Of a stretch of DNA of 64,000 bases, positions 21,347-31,470 are shown in pieces. Positions within the stretch are counted from its first letter, which is position 1. Each line of letters starts with the position of its first letter. Below the pieces are notes generated by a model. That model searched no databases. It saw only the letters and a program-made list of their open reading frames with translations, and had not been told where the DNA came from. Source of the DNA: Nectonema munidae (Eukaryota > Nematomorpha > Nectonematoida > Nectonematidae); assembly GCA_030549495.1 (NCBI GenBank), contig JAUIRK010000148.1, positions 93,575-157,574 on the forward strand, read 5' to 3'. The translations under genes were made by a program, and so were the position numbers.

Positions 21347-21511
21347 CTAACCAACTTTCAGGTAGAGCGTTCATTTTCAACAATGAATAGAACAATAACC
21401 CTGCCTAGAAACCACCTTTTGTCCAGAAGAGTTGCTCAGTTAATGCTCAATAATGATATATGCGATAACCTCAACTTAGACGATGTCTTAAAACACTTTG
21501 TCCATTTGTAA
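21347..21511 (+). pseudogene. hAT transposase C-terminal scrap
   Basis: An open frame reads VERSFSTMNRTITLPRN followed by RRVAQLMLNNDI and ends at TAA (21509-21511). The ERSFS...R..L...R...L pattern is the C-terminal dimerisation region of hAT transposases. The scrap starts near 21350 with an acceptor-like ccaactttcag just before the Val codon, and no upstream hAT domain is present. It lies between the viral fragment and the recombinase gene, in the same reading phase as the open stretch that follows. Confidence 0.45.
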
Positions 21512-22366
21512 CAAGTTTTTTTTAATTTTAAAATATCAGTCGAATTTTGCAACAAAATTTTTGTTGATGTTTTTAAATATACGGTTTTGGTTGAAAAAAT
21601 TTTGACATTGTACAAAAACAAATTTCCTGATTCTTTTGAATTTGATACGGAAACTTTTTCCGTATTATTTAAAAGAACAATTAAAGGTAGATATAATTTT
21701 TTAAAAATTTTACGTTATATGTTCCAAGAAAGCAACAATTTGTCGAACTCATGAACTGATGTCTCAGACAAAAGTTGTGAGTTCGGACGAAATTAATAAA
21801 TTTTTAAGTGACCACTTAAGGGACTATCTTATTATTAAATTTTTGTCGGTTAACGCTCAAAAAGTAGGAGTGGCCATTAATTTGACCATCTCCGAATTTG
21901 AAGAGGCCGAACAACATGACAAAGATTTAATGATAAGGGTAAAGGCCCATAAAAATGAAAGGAGAGGTCCGGCAATTATGTCGATAAGCACCTCATTATA
22001 TGAAAAAATGGAAATTTACTTAAAGTAAGCTTTATGTTTGATTGCTTTATGTTCATTTACTTTATTTATTTTGTTTTTAGTGATTGGAGGAAAAACAATA
22101 ACAAACTAACGACATCTTACGTTGGAAGAATTTTTTCTTCGTATTATATTTTTTTTATTGTTTTAAAAACTTTAATTTTAAACAGATATGCAAAAGCTGT
22201 ACTAAACAAAAGTATTAGCAACCATCTTTTAAGAAAGTCTTTGGTGATTTTTTTTAAATATAATTATGAAGCACATATGCCGGATTTGGCAAATATTATG
22301 AATCATTCTGAAAAAACCCAAAGAATGTATATAATTAAATCAGAAATCACAGGCAAAAATAAATAA
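21512..22366 (+). CDS. Crypton-like tyrosine recombinase (spliced, possibly inactive)
   Basis: DNA recombinase of the tyrosine-recombinase fold, as used by Crypton transposons. An N-terminal segment is open at 21512-21747 (after a stop and with no ATG), then a frame change or intron leads to 21759. Catalytic domain: NAQKVGVAINLTISEF (box I, where the usual Arg is Lys), RVKAHKNERRGPA (beta-hairpin Lys, HK..GPA typical of animal Cryptons), HxxR at H 22223/R 22232 (NHLLRK), and MNHSEKTQRMYII with His at 22304 and nucleophile Tyr at 22328. Introns fit: 22025-22080 (56 nt, GT-AG) restores the frame, and 22141-22185 (45 nt, GT-AG, length divisible by 3) removes a hydrophobic non-domain insert. The frame stops at 22366. 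The box I Lys suggests inactivity, but alignment is needed. Confidence 0.72.
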
Positions 22367-22451
22367 AGTTCTGGAAAATTTATCACAATCTTCCAAAAAG
22401 AAAAGTAATTAGTTTTTTTTCTTTTCTAATGTACATTTATTTTTTTGTTAG

Positions 22452-22955
22452 AAGAAAGCAAAATAGTTAAATTCATAGATCAATTTTCAGAAAGTTCTTC
22501 AGATTCTGAAGATATCATAAAAAAAAAAGTAAATTTACTTTATTTAAACAATCTTGTTTATTTATTTAAATATTTATTTATTTGTAGGGCCAAGCAAAAT
22601 GCTAAAATTTAACCCTTTATCTAGCAAGAATTCTTCTCCAACGCATGAATACTTCCCATTTTCTTCACGTGCTCCTCCTTCACCATCATATTCTCCTTCT
22701 CCTTCACCATCCTGTTCTCCTCCTCCTTATCTTCCTCCTTCACCATCCTGTTCTCCTCCTCCTTCACTAGCATCCTCTTCACATCCTCCTTTATCATCAC
22801 CTCTTAAAGAAACCATTTCTAAACATACTCCTCCAAAATCAACATTTTTTCAATCTCAAAGTGTTTTATCTACACCTTCATATTCGCTTACACCTCCTCA
22901 ACTCTCTCCATCACCTAATGAAATTTATGCCAAATACAATTCGCCTCCTACTACA
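22452..22955 (+). CDS. Possible 3' exons of the recombinase gene (acidic, then Pro/Ser-rich)
   Basis: After an acceptor (tttttttgttag, ending 22451) a short exon reads acidic sequence (FIDQFSESSSDSEDIIKKK) and ends at a GT donor (22529). A 59-nt intron ends at 22587, followed by a Ser/Pro-rich tail with repeated SPSPSCSPPP-like words to about 22955. The last junction is out of phase by one base across a run of ten A, and the preceding recombinase frame stops at 22366, so the connection is tentative. The exon ends where the inverted retroelement copy 2 begins; the last ~25 residues of the + frame are antisense RT sequence. Confidence 0.4.
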
Positions 22956-23704
22956 TCTAAGCTTTTGAATGCTCTAGCTACCATTTCCATAGTTCTTTCA
23001 CATTTTGTAATGACTAGGATATCATCGATATAATAAAGGACTTTAACTTGTATTAGAAAAGTGTTGATTAATGTACCAAGAACAAATTGTAAGACTCCCG
23101 GGCTAAAATTAGCCCCCATCGGGAGTCTCTCAAAGGCGTATGCTTGCTTGTTACTTTTGAACGTAAAAAAATTTGCATAGGTTTTGTTTACTTTGATCCC
23201 ATAAAACGCGTTCTTTATGTCGAACTTTATAGCAAATTTAAATCCATAACACAAATATTTTAACATTACCGAGATCAATTTAATGGGTTGCTTGTTGAAT
23301 AAGTACTTTGAAAACGCAAAATTCTGGATAAACCTAATTCCATTATCTCTTTTCGGAATTAAAAATACTGGCGAAGAGATCTTTGGTTCTTCGATCTTTG
23401 TAATTATATTATACTTTAACATTTCAGGGATATATACTTTGTTTATCACATTTCTTTGTGACGCAGGTGGTTTGTAAAACGAGTTGAAGGAACCAGCTTT
23501 AGTGTTGGTAATGATCTTTGGCTTGAAACCTTGAGAAAGAATCTTTCTTGCTTTTTTGTTTTCAAGATCTTGTGGAGGTATCCATGCTGATGAATTGGCC
23601 GAGAATGTTCGAGTTTCCCAGCAAACAAACCTCCGAGAGTAAGGTCCTGAATATTTCTCTCCATACTTTTGGTGAGAATTTTCTTTTATTTGCGTTATAT
23701 TCAA
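22955..23704 (-). pseudogene. Retroelement reverse transcriptase, copy 2 (3'-truncated)
   Basis: Same family as copy 1: shared linker (QDLENKKARKILSQGFKP, TKAGSFNSF), SSPVFLIPKRDNGIRFIQNF, motif A KFDIKNAFYGIKV, FERLPMGANFSPGVLQFVL and motif C YIDD. It stops being recognisable about 20 residues after YIDD, where it meets the recombinase gene's Pro-rich exon in head-on orientation. The thumb, connection and RNase H are missing. The upstream part of the protein continues in another frame (23562-24050), so at least one frame change has occurred. Confidence 0.8.
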
Positions 23705-24141
23705 ATGAAGTGATAAGCCTTACTGTCTTTTGATTTATGTTCGGATGCTTCCGAATTTTATTGAAGAACTCTTGAATCTTTTCCGGATTTTCTGAGTCGC
23801 TGGCTTCTGACTCCAGAACATTGTTCTGTTCTTCCGAATCTTCTTCGAGGATGGATTCGAATTCTGAGCCGAATATTGAAGTAAGTATCTCATGAAGAGT
23901 ATCTGTTGGAACTTGAACTGGGGATTGTTCACCCAGGACATCATCCATATCCCCTAGACTTGGAAAAACGAAGTCTTTGGTTAGATCTTCTATGAGTTCT
24001 GTAGGTAACATAGTCTCTTCTAACTTCTCCAGTAGTCGGAGACTCCACACTTTGATCCTTTAATGGAGGCAGATCATCGAGGAATTTTCTGTGAATAATG
24101 GGAGCAACTTGGCTCGGCTCGTTTGTGGAGTTTGTTAGCAT
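23562..24141 (-). pseudogene. Acidic linker region of retroelement copy 2
   Basis: The minus-strand frame 24050-23562 reads FVFPSLGDMDDVLGEQ, a Glu/Asp/Ser-rich stretch (ILEEDSEEQNN) and KRKFSPKVWREIFRTL, running up to and overlapping the RT frame. A second frame (24141-23941) covers the join to gag. A matching word (RLPTLDEIEDVISK) occurs in copy 3. The region probably links gag to RT as one polyprotein in an intact element, but frames change at about 24050 and 23620. No protease motif was seen. Confidence 0.6.
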
Positions 24142-24142
24142 T

Positions 24143-24586
24143 TCATCGATGGCACTGTCTAACAGTGCATCGGTATAGATTCACCTGTTTCACGTCTCTG
24201 GGTTGCATCAAATCAACATAGTTGGCGATGATTTTGAAAAGGTTAACAATGACGTTATCCTTCGCATTTCTAGCAGTCGCCGGTAACGCGTCCACGAATG
24301 CGGCGATTCGGCCTTGTGCCAATTCAGGCGATACTTCCTGGCTTGTGCCACCTCCTAACATTTCTTCCTTGATCGAGATGTCCAAGGGGGCTGTAGGAAC
24401 AGGAGATGCTTGCGGAGAAGTATTCTCTCTTAACCCTCCGATTTCAGATGTTAAGTCTTTCAGGACAACTGACATCTGCATGAAAAACCTGTTTTCATCC
24501 AGGGTATGTTCAATCCAATTTTTCCTGGTCGGGGTAGCAGGAACTTCTTGAGTGGCCTGAGTAGATTCACCATCTGACTGCGTCAT
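24143..24586 (-). CDS. gag-like protein of retroelement copy 2
   Basis: Likely structural (nucleocapsid-type) protein. I chose the ATG at 24586 (MTQSDGESTQATQEV) rather than the in-frame ATG at 24697, because the 37 residues before it look like translated leader. It is 147 codons: Ser/Thr/Gln-rich N-terminus, a helical segment (HTLDENRFFMQMSVVLKDL), a Pro-rich linker, a second helical segment (GRIAAFVDALPATARNAKD), ending at TGA 24143. No zinc knuckle is visible. Its place directly before the linker and RT is the main reason for the gag call. Confidence 0.5.
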   Translation of the reverse strand: MTQSDGESTQATQEVPATPTRKNWIEHTLDENRFFMQMSVVLKDLTSEIGGLRENTSPQASPVPTAPLDISIKEEMLGGGTSQEVSPELAQGRIAAFVDALPATARNAKDNVIVNLFKIIANYVDLMQPRDVKQVNLYRCTVRQCHR

Positions 24587-24697
24587 TTTGTCCTGCCTAG
24601 AGGTTCGTAGACGAGGCGTAGTGAAGGTTAGGTAGGAGTGAGGTGTAAAGTTGAGATAGAGATGTATCACGCGAGAAGAGAAAGAGTAAAAGTTCAT

Positions 24698-26760
24698 ATC
24701 TTATAAAGTCTCCTGTCACTTTGTGGCAAAATGTCCTAACTTTTTAATTACAAGAGATATTCAAATTTTGATTGCAGATTCGGAATATACGCATAAAAAT
24801 AAGTCAGAAACAATTATAAAATAAAAATCGAAAAATTTTCGAAAAAATTCCCTTGGAAAATTTATGTCACTTTCTGACCTATCGTCCTAACTTTTTAATT
24901 AAAAGAGATATTCAAATTCTGATTCCAGATTTGGAATCTACGCATAAATCCATCCCAGAAACAATTCTAAAATAAATATTAACTTAGAAAATTTTGATGT
25001 CACTTTCTGGTAAATTTCCTGTCGGACCAAATGCAACATTTAAACTAACTCCAATCATTCTGAAACTTGACATAGTTCTTAAAAACAGTTATCCCTATCA
25101 TATTCACTTATTATATTGATTACGGTCCTTCACAAATTTTTTTTGGCCATTTTTGGACCGAAAATCTCGGGAACTATACATGATAAAAAACTTAAGGCAG
25201 GGCTGGAATCAGCATAAAAAACTACCCTAGACACCCGAATGTTAAAGAAAAAGATAAACAGAATCATAAAAATCGTTTTTTAAAAATTGATAAAAAAAAT
25301 TAAAAAATAAAAAATCCCGGGATATAATCCCAAGGGATATCCTTGGGTATATCTAAAAAGAAATAAAAGAAATTGGGAAATTATGTCACTTTCTAAAAAG
25401 TTGTCTATGATAAAAAGCGGAAATAGAATCACTGTGACAGATGTGAATATCTAATGGATCAGTTAAATATGTGAGGAATTTCAAAGAAGCTTGGCGTCAT
25501 GTTTGATTGATTTGACAGTCTGCATTCTTCACATTCTGAAATATGTCACTTTCTGGCTATTTTTCCTGGGACCATTTCTAAAATATGTCACTTTCTGGTT
25601 ATATTTCCTGGGACCATTTCAAAACCTTGGGTAAATTATGTCACTTTCTGGTCAAATCTCCTGTAGGACCAAATGCAACTTTTAAACTACAAGTCCAATC
25701 TTTCTGAAACTTGGTATAGTTATTCATAAGTATAATCCCTCTCATATCCATGTCTTATTTTGGTCACGTTCTCAATATTTTAGATTTTAGCCGTCCCGGT
25801 CGCTATATCTCGGGAACTAGAGCAGCTATGTAAAAACTGATTACACTGTTGGTAATTCACTTTGGCACTGAAGTGTCAAAACTAATAGAATATTCGAAAT
25901 CTAGGCAAAAAACTGATCCAGAATACACTATTTCAAATTTAGTTATAATTTTAATAATATGTATAAAAATAATTCAAAAAGTCAACTCATAAACTATATA
26001 TATGTGTACATAGTATAGCGATTTTCAGTAACATTTCCAAATTGACATGTTGAAAACCTAATATTTGCGATAACTCAGCAATTATAAGTCCAATTTTGTA
26101 TTAATGGGTATCAAAATGTTCGTCTCTGTAAGAGCTTTCGAATGATACCAGTTTCAAGTTGATCGGACCTGTCATTCGGGTTTTAGAATCAAATGTCACT
26201 TTTTGAGCTAAAAAAAGGACTTAGGGTTAAGTAAAATCACTGATATAGATTTGATTTTCTTTCGAATGGCGTAGGTTAGAAGTCTGTAAGTAGTGTAGTT
26301 AGGTAGTATCTAAATCCAAATATATCAGGCTGATCTCTTAGATATTTAAGCAAAATATTCTTTTAATAATTTTCTACAACTTTGTAAAGTTACAATTGGC
26401 TGCGATAAATATAAATAATTTTTTTACACTCTGAAACTTATATATATATATATGTACACATAGTAAAATGTTCTATATCTTTTTAATTAAAAGAGATATT
26501 CAAATTCTGATTACAGATTCGGAATCTACGCATAAAACTGAGTTAGAATAAACTAAAAAAAAATTGAAAAAATTACCCCCCTTGGGTGAAAAGGTCCGTT
26601 TTAGTCAGAGGACCAAAATAAATTAAAATATCGTTGTAACTTTTTAATTATAAAAGATATTCAAATTCTGATTACATATTCGGAATCTACGCTTAAAACT
26701 GAGTCAGAATGAACTAAAAAAAATTAATATAACAATTTTGTATAAATATATAAAAAAAAT
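24698..26760. repeat. Decayed interspersed/tandem repeats (atgtcactttctgg family)
   Basis: Gene-free. The word atgtcactttctgg or a near variant occurs near 24863, 24997, 25383, 25543, 25584, 25638 and 26192. A longer block (agagatattcaaattctgat + tacagattcggaatctacgc) recurs near 24750, 24905, 26495 and 26656. A block with 'gaccaaatgcaac' and 'ctgaaacttg' occurs at about 25020 and 25670. Units are too diverged for a clean period. Confidence 0.65.
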
Positions 26761-27189
26761 TGAACATAAAAAACAATTTATTTTTTCATTTTTTAATGAT
26801 CCACCTTATTTTATCATAAAGTTGTTTGCTTTTATATTTTGAAAGCGAATCATTCTTTGCCATTTCATCTTTTACTTCATATAAGTAAATACATGAAGAA
26901 TTGATATATTTTTGGAAAATTTTGATTATAAATTTTAAATATTTATCTACCAGCCCTTTGTTCAATCTAACTTTGAGGAAGCGTTGTTTTCGAAACTTAC
27001 GGACAAAAATACGTAGAAAAAATTTATTTAAAATAGATTTCAGTGATGTCCACCAAACAAGAAAGATCTCAAGTTTGCAATGAATTTATATTGAATTTAC
27101 CAAAGCTAGAAATTGCGGAGCCCAATTAGATAAGCAATAGCGGAGCCCTTATTCTTCAAGAGTAAAAACTTTTATATGGCAACTTTTGT
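26761..27189. other. Gene-free interval
   Basis: AT-rich with no supportable gene. A 60-codon plus-strand frame at 26901-27083 has no recognisable motif. Confidence 0.5.
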
Positions 27190-27730
27190 ATAATATGCTT
27201 AATCATCATCCATTCACCCTTCCGGGCATGGCCGTTTTCCCAGCTAACCAGGGTTGGCCATTTGTTTGCAGCTTCTTTTCCATGTTTTTCTACATTGAGT
27301 ATCTTCCGCTTTTACTTTTCTTTTGGCCATGTTTTCTACTACTGCTTCCATCCAAGTCTTCTTGGGGCGTCCCCTCTTCGCCATTCCTTCAACCACTTCA
27401 TTTTTGATACTTTTAGTCAATCTGACATCGTCCATTCTTTCCAAATGCCCGAACCATCTCAGTCTGTTTTCTTCCATGTACTCTTCTATGCAAATCATTC
27501 CCATCTTTCGCCTTAGGTAATCATTGGTAAGCCTGTCTTTTAGAGTTTTTCCATTCATCATCCGTATCATTTTCATCTCAGTACTCATCATTCTTTTTGT
27601 ATCAGCTTTTTTAAGAACCCAGCATTCGCTTCCATAGCACATCGCAGTTCTTACATATACCTGATAGAGTCTGGTTTTCAGCTTCAACGAGAGGATTTTT
27701 CCACACTCCTTGTTTTTCCAATTCATTCAC
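27190..27730 (-). pseudogene. 5'-truncated LINE: C-terminal end of endonuclease-RT
   Basis: The minus frame 27726-27244 reads the C-terminal region of a non-LTR retrotransposon polyprotein: RLYQVYVRTAMCYGSECW (thumb region), LRRKMGMICIEEYMEENRL, LRWFGHLERM and AKRGRPKKTW, ending QMANPG-stop. These words are typical of RTE-like LINEs; the 3' end close to a gatgatgatt-type tail (27200-27215, minus strand) also fits that group. Homology begins abruptly near 27730, the usual 5' truncation of LINE insertion, so only about 160 codons are present. Catalytic RT motifs and the endonuclease are missing. Confidence 0.82.
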
Positions 27731-27820
27731 TAAAGTTTTAAGCCTTAGTTTATTTATTTTATTAATTGAAAAAATGCGCGTATATTTAAAAAATATTATA
27801 GGATTATCTTTTGAATGCTT

Positions 27821-28850
27821 TCAGCTTTTATCTTCTTTTCGTTGGATACATGAATACGATATTGAGGCAAGTACATTTGTGTTCAAGCAATGGATCCACT
27901 TCAATTTTTTAAAATATAATCTTTTCTTGTCTTTTAAATCTTTTGGTGCTTTCCATAAACTTGTGGTGCAATTGAAAGATGCATTGGGGTCAATGTCAGC
28001 TAACTTGTTTTTACTTTCACAAAATTTTGTAATTGACATGGTAGGTGTTGGGGAGATGATGTCTTCACATTTGTCTTCTTCATCTGTTTTCTACCGGTCA
28101 TCTTCATCTTTGACGATTTCTCCGTTTTCCACGGTAGGTGATTCGACGTAGGGCTATTCATTTAGGATTTGAGTAAATAATTTACGCAAAGTCGCCAAAT
28201 GGAAAGCTTTTTTCTTTGGTAAATATTGTAGTGATGCTGTGATCCTCAGACCTAGGTCTGATGCGTAGTATTATTTTCGTACCGACGCAACAAGATCTTG
28301 CGAGTAAGAGGCGTTGCTTCTACTTCAATCAACACATTGTAAAAATCTTGACTAAAGAGTGAAGAGTTAAGTAAGCACTTCTTCTTGTTAATCTTCTTTG
28401 TTGATATTTTCTTTGTTTGCAGGTGCGTGAACTTTTTCATTTTTGCTGATGACATCTTCAATCTCGTCAAGTGTTGGCAATCTAAAATTTTCCAATGTAA
28501 CATCAAAGTTTTTTTCGTTTAACACATCGCTTCCAACGACTTCTGTGGCTTCTTCTATTTGTTCAATTGTAGGCCAGTCGGCCTCTAAGTGAGGACTTAT
28601 GGTGTGTACAGGCTTGAAGATAGGTGACTTTGGGAGCATGGTGGAGCTGGAGGATCACAGGTTTGCATAACATGATGAGATAAGTTAGTTATGTCCTCCT
28701 GCGCCTTGAGACGCGCCTCGCCTGGACTGACGTCTAGCACTTTTGCTTTCCGAACGAAGTTCCATTTTGCCGAGATGCGGCTTCCTAGCTTGTCTGGGAG
28801 CTGAGAGAACCCTGGGTTGCTAACGTGCTCAATTTTATCAAGTCATTTAT
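27821..28850 (-). pseudogene. Retroelement copy 3: gag/linker/RT-start remnant
   Basis: Frame-broken minus-strand relic of the same family. From the 5' side: a gag-like stretch (FSQLPDKLGSRISAKWNF, then GEARLKAQEDITNLSHHV) at about 28840-28640; the linker frame 28639-28388 with RLPTLDEIEDVISK, matching FPSLGDMDDVLGE of copy 2; frame shifts through 28250; and the RT-proximal linker at 28039-27821 with CTTSLWKAPKDLKDKK, matching SLWKAPNDLL of copy 1. It ends before any RT catalytic motif, close to the LINE insertion. Copy 3 preserves gag sequence that copy 1 appears to lack. Confidence 0.65.
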
Positions 28851-28984
28851 TTTTAGGCTTAAAATATGTCTTGACAGCAAATCGAACAATGCAACTGGCT
28901 CGCCTCATATCATGATTCGTAACAAGAAGAACATGACTTTACTTTGAAAGCAAAGTTTTAAACCTACGCCATAGCTTGAATTTA

Positions 28985-29566
28985 AAAATGACCTACAAAA
29001 TCCCCTTTCATGTGTATTAGTACAGTGCCAAGCACAACATTTATCTCTAAGTTGTTCTGTTTAAATTTTCCCACGGATAAGACCTTTTGATTTTCTTCAG
29101 CATTTGAATACATGTATTCTTGCAATTTCAATTTTAATGTGAAACATTTCATTATTTCCTCCGCATTACAAAAGTATATGAACCTACTTAATTTAATCTC
29201 GCGAGGTAACTTATCTTCTATTATTAAAACTGTGTTTGAGTTCTAAACTTCATATCCTAAATTAATGGCTTTCAAATCAAAAATAGCGGTTTTAGCATAC
29301 AGTTTTCAATACAGCAAGTTCTTTGTATCATTTATATCGTTAGAGACAACTACATAAGGATTGTTGTACCTTCTATCTAAACTTTCAAACATATCTTTAA
29401 CGTTAACCTGTCAGCTTCTCACTATACAAAATGGAATTGAGCCTAACAATGTTTTCAATACTAGCGACGCGGTTGTAGCGCCATACACTCGTGATATGTT
29501 TTTAAAAAAGTCGCGTTTAAACGCTAAATACTCACTGACGTTCTCTTCAAATAATTTCATTTTCGG
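28985..29566 (-). pseudogene. BEL/Pao-like gag remnant (DUF1759 type)
   Basis: One minus-strand frame with three stops reads LFEENVSEYLAFKRDFFKNI, then LVLKTLLGSI, MFESLDRRYNNPYVVVSND, DKLPREIKLSRF and, near the end, VVLGTVLIHMKGDF. This order (F-x-G-like start, L-L-G, L-x-x-R-Y, K-L-P) fits gag of BEL/Pao retroelements, and the last word resembles the start of their protease. No protease active site or RT follows. A further frame (29607-29888, minus) may be its N-terminal part but carries no diagnostic motif. Stops within an otherwise consistent frame show an old inactive copy. Confidence 0.4.
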
Positions 29567-29888
29567 TAATTAAAATTTTAGCATATTTTGTATGGTATTG
29601 CAGGGATCACCTTTCTTTTCTTCGGAAGCAATTGTCCCTTATTAAAGTTAAAGAATCATTTTTTAAGTTTTTAAACGTTTCATATTTAGTGTATACGAGC
29701 TCATCTATTAATTTTTCAATGACACTTACCTTATCTTCTTTATATATTTCTTTATTAGGATTATTTGAGGATTTAATAACACCTACAATACCAATTAGCT
29801 TTTCTTTGTTCAAATACTTAACATAAAAATGTAGGAATCTATGTTTGCTTTGCAAGTCCAATACTTTTCCCATACATCTATTATCCAC

Positions 29889-30967
29889 TCATCTTCATCT
29901 TGACCCCCACTTTATTCCTTATGCTTCTCTACGACTTCATTATAAAGGAGTTCTGACTTATTTTCCGTTTGAGTCAGCAGTTCCTCTAAATCTCTTATAC
30001 AACTAAATAAGATGATCAATTTTATTACAAAAATTTGTCAAAGCCCTTTTAGCTCTAACGCGATCATGCATACTGAGTGAGTGTAACTTAAAAATTGAAA
30101 TAAATTAAACCAACAAAAATATGAGTATGATATCTGTGCCAACAAAAACGAGTGAAATAAATGCAAATCAAAAGAATACTTCTTTGGATTGTTACGTTGA
30201 ACGCGTAATTTGATGAAATAATTTCATTATGATGAAGGAAAGTTAGTAGAGGTTTTCTATCTTCTTTTTTCGAGATATTTCTAGCCCAACAACTTTCTAT
30301 GGCTCATTGAATAACTTTTTTAAATGATGGGCGGTGAATTACCAGAGGTCTTCAATCTTCACTTGACTTTTTCTTTCGCTTATTGATACCTTTTTTGTTG
30401 ATCACGGTGAAGATCCAAAGAAGTGATACCTCTGTTTTTTGTAATCTTTTTTCTGTTGTGTTCTTTATATATATATATGTATGTCATGTATGGAGTAAAC
30501 TAGTTATATAATATGGACTGGTTTCCAAATAAAGTGTTTTTAAATCCTATTTCCTTACCATTTTTACATATTTTTCTTACACAATGCAACAAAATATTAC
30601 ACTTACTACTTATATCCTAAAAAACTTTGGAGATGCTGTCCTCCAACATTACAGAAGACTCGAGGGAACTATTTTGAAGACTCCATATTACACAGTAATA
30701 TAAGAACATTCCAGAGATCAACAAGAGATTTTAATGAGAATTCCCCTCATCAACACACATAGTAGACAAATCTAGGTGGGCAAAAAATCTTTCTTCAACC
30801 CCTCTCTCTCTACAGATGAATTTAAATTTCTAACAATTCTAACATGTTCAACATATGCATTTATTTTTTTTACATCCTTCAATTCATTTATCTTTCAAAA
30901 ACTTTATCGAACAAGTACAAAATAAATATGGTGAAAGTTATCTGTTGTGTAAGGAAATTTTCCTGGC
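29889..30967. other. Gene-free interval
   Basis: Moderately AT-rich with no supportable coding region. An AATAAA-type signal lies near 30528 (ccaaataaagtg) after a (ta) run, but no gene can be assigned to it. Confidence 0.5.
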
Positions 30968-31430
30968 ATTATTTTAATCTAAACGCGTGAATAAATAGGA
31001 ATGGGTGGAAATGACTGAATAGGCACTCCTTTATACCGCTTATCGATGAAGTGGTACAGGTTGCACTTTCTAGCAAACTCAAATGAAATATGATGGACGC
31101 TTAGGCACCCGTGGACCTTAACGCTGACGTCATTCAGCTTGACTTGAATGAAGATGCTCAATGCTCATGCTGGCAAAAGCCTCAGGGTTATGGCCTTGCA
31201 CATCTAAAGTGTTCTGGCTCTGTATGTAGAGAGTTTGTTGGCGTAGATTTGCAAGGCTTTTTCGCTTCGCAGAAGACAGACGAACGAGAGATCCATGCAT
31301 TCAAGTACTTTTGCTCTGTCGCTGTTGGCCAGGACCTCGCGCCGCAAATTGTCAAATGCTGCGGCACTTCACACTCGGAGCTGAAAATTTTTGCTTCTTG
31401 TGGACGACTCTTCATCATTGGAGTTAAACA
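30968..31430 (-). pseudogene. Ddi1-like retroviral-type aspartic protease pseudogene
   Basis: Ddi1 is a ubiquitin-shuttle protein with a retropepsin-like domain. The minus frame 31161-30979 reads IFIQVKLNDVSVKV, then SFEFARKCNLYHFIDKRYKG and ends PIPIYSRV. This matches the start of the Ddi protease domain, where an active-site Asp-Ser/Thr-Gly-Ala is expected right after VKxxV. Here that site is replaced by HGCLSVHH, consistent with small indels through it. Upstream, in other frames with stops, are RREVLANSDRAKVLEC and NPEAFASMS, also Ddi-like. No intron is seen. Part of a retrocopy is the simplest reading. Frame breaks and loss of the active site make it non-functional. The open frame on the opposite strand (31111-31470) is a shadow. 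Confidence 0.5.
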
Positions 31431-31470
31431 TCACGGGTTTGTCGTTGTCTGTGATGCCAAGCGCCTTTAG

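Noticed and set aside
15526..22366. A single DIRS-like element (RT/RNase H plus tyrosine recombinase)
   Set aside because: The RT copy and the recombinase are 4.4 kb apart with a viral fragment and hAT scrap between, and the recombinase has Crypton-type words and its own introns. No split terminal repeats were seen.
22554..23033. Pro/Ser-rich frame as a stand-alone structural protein ending at 23033
   Set aside because: Its last ~25 codons are antisense of retroelement RT copy 2, and it starts within an intron-like T-rich tract; better read as a terminal exon cut by a junction.
24222..24551. 109-codon plus-strand frame opposite gag
   Set aside because: Shadow of the minus-strand gag-like frame, which has the retroelement context.
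31111..31470. 119-codon plus-strand frame
   Set aside because: Lies opposite Ddi1-like sequence on the minus strand and has no recognisable family words.
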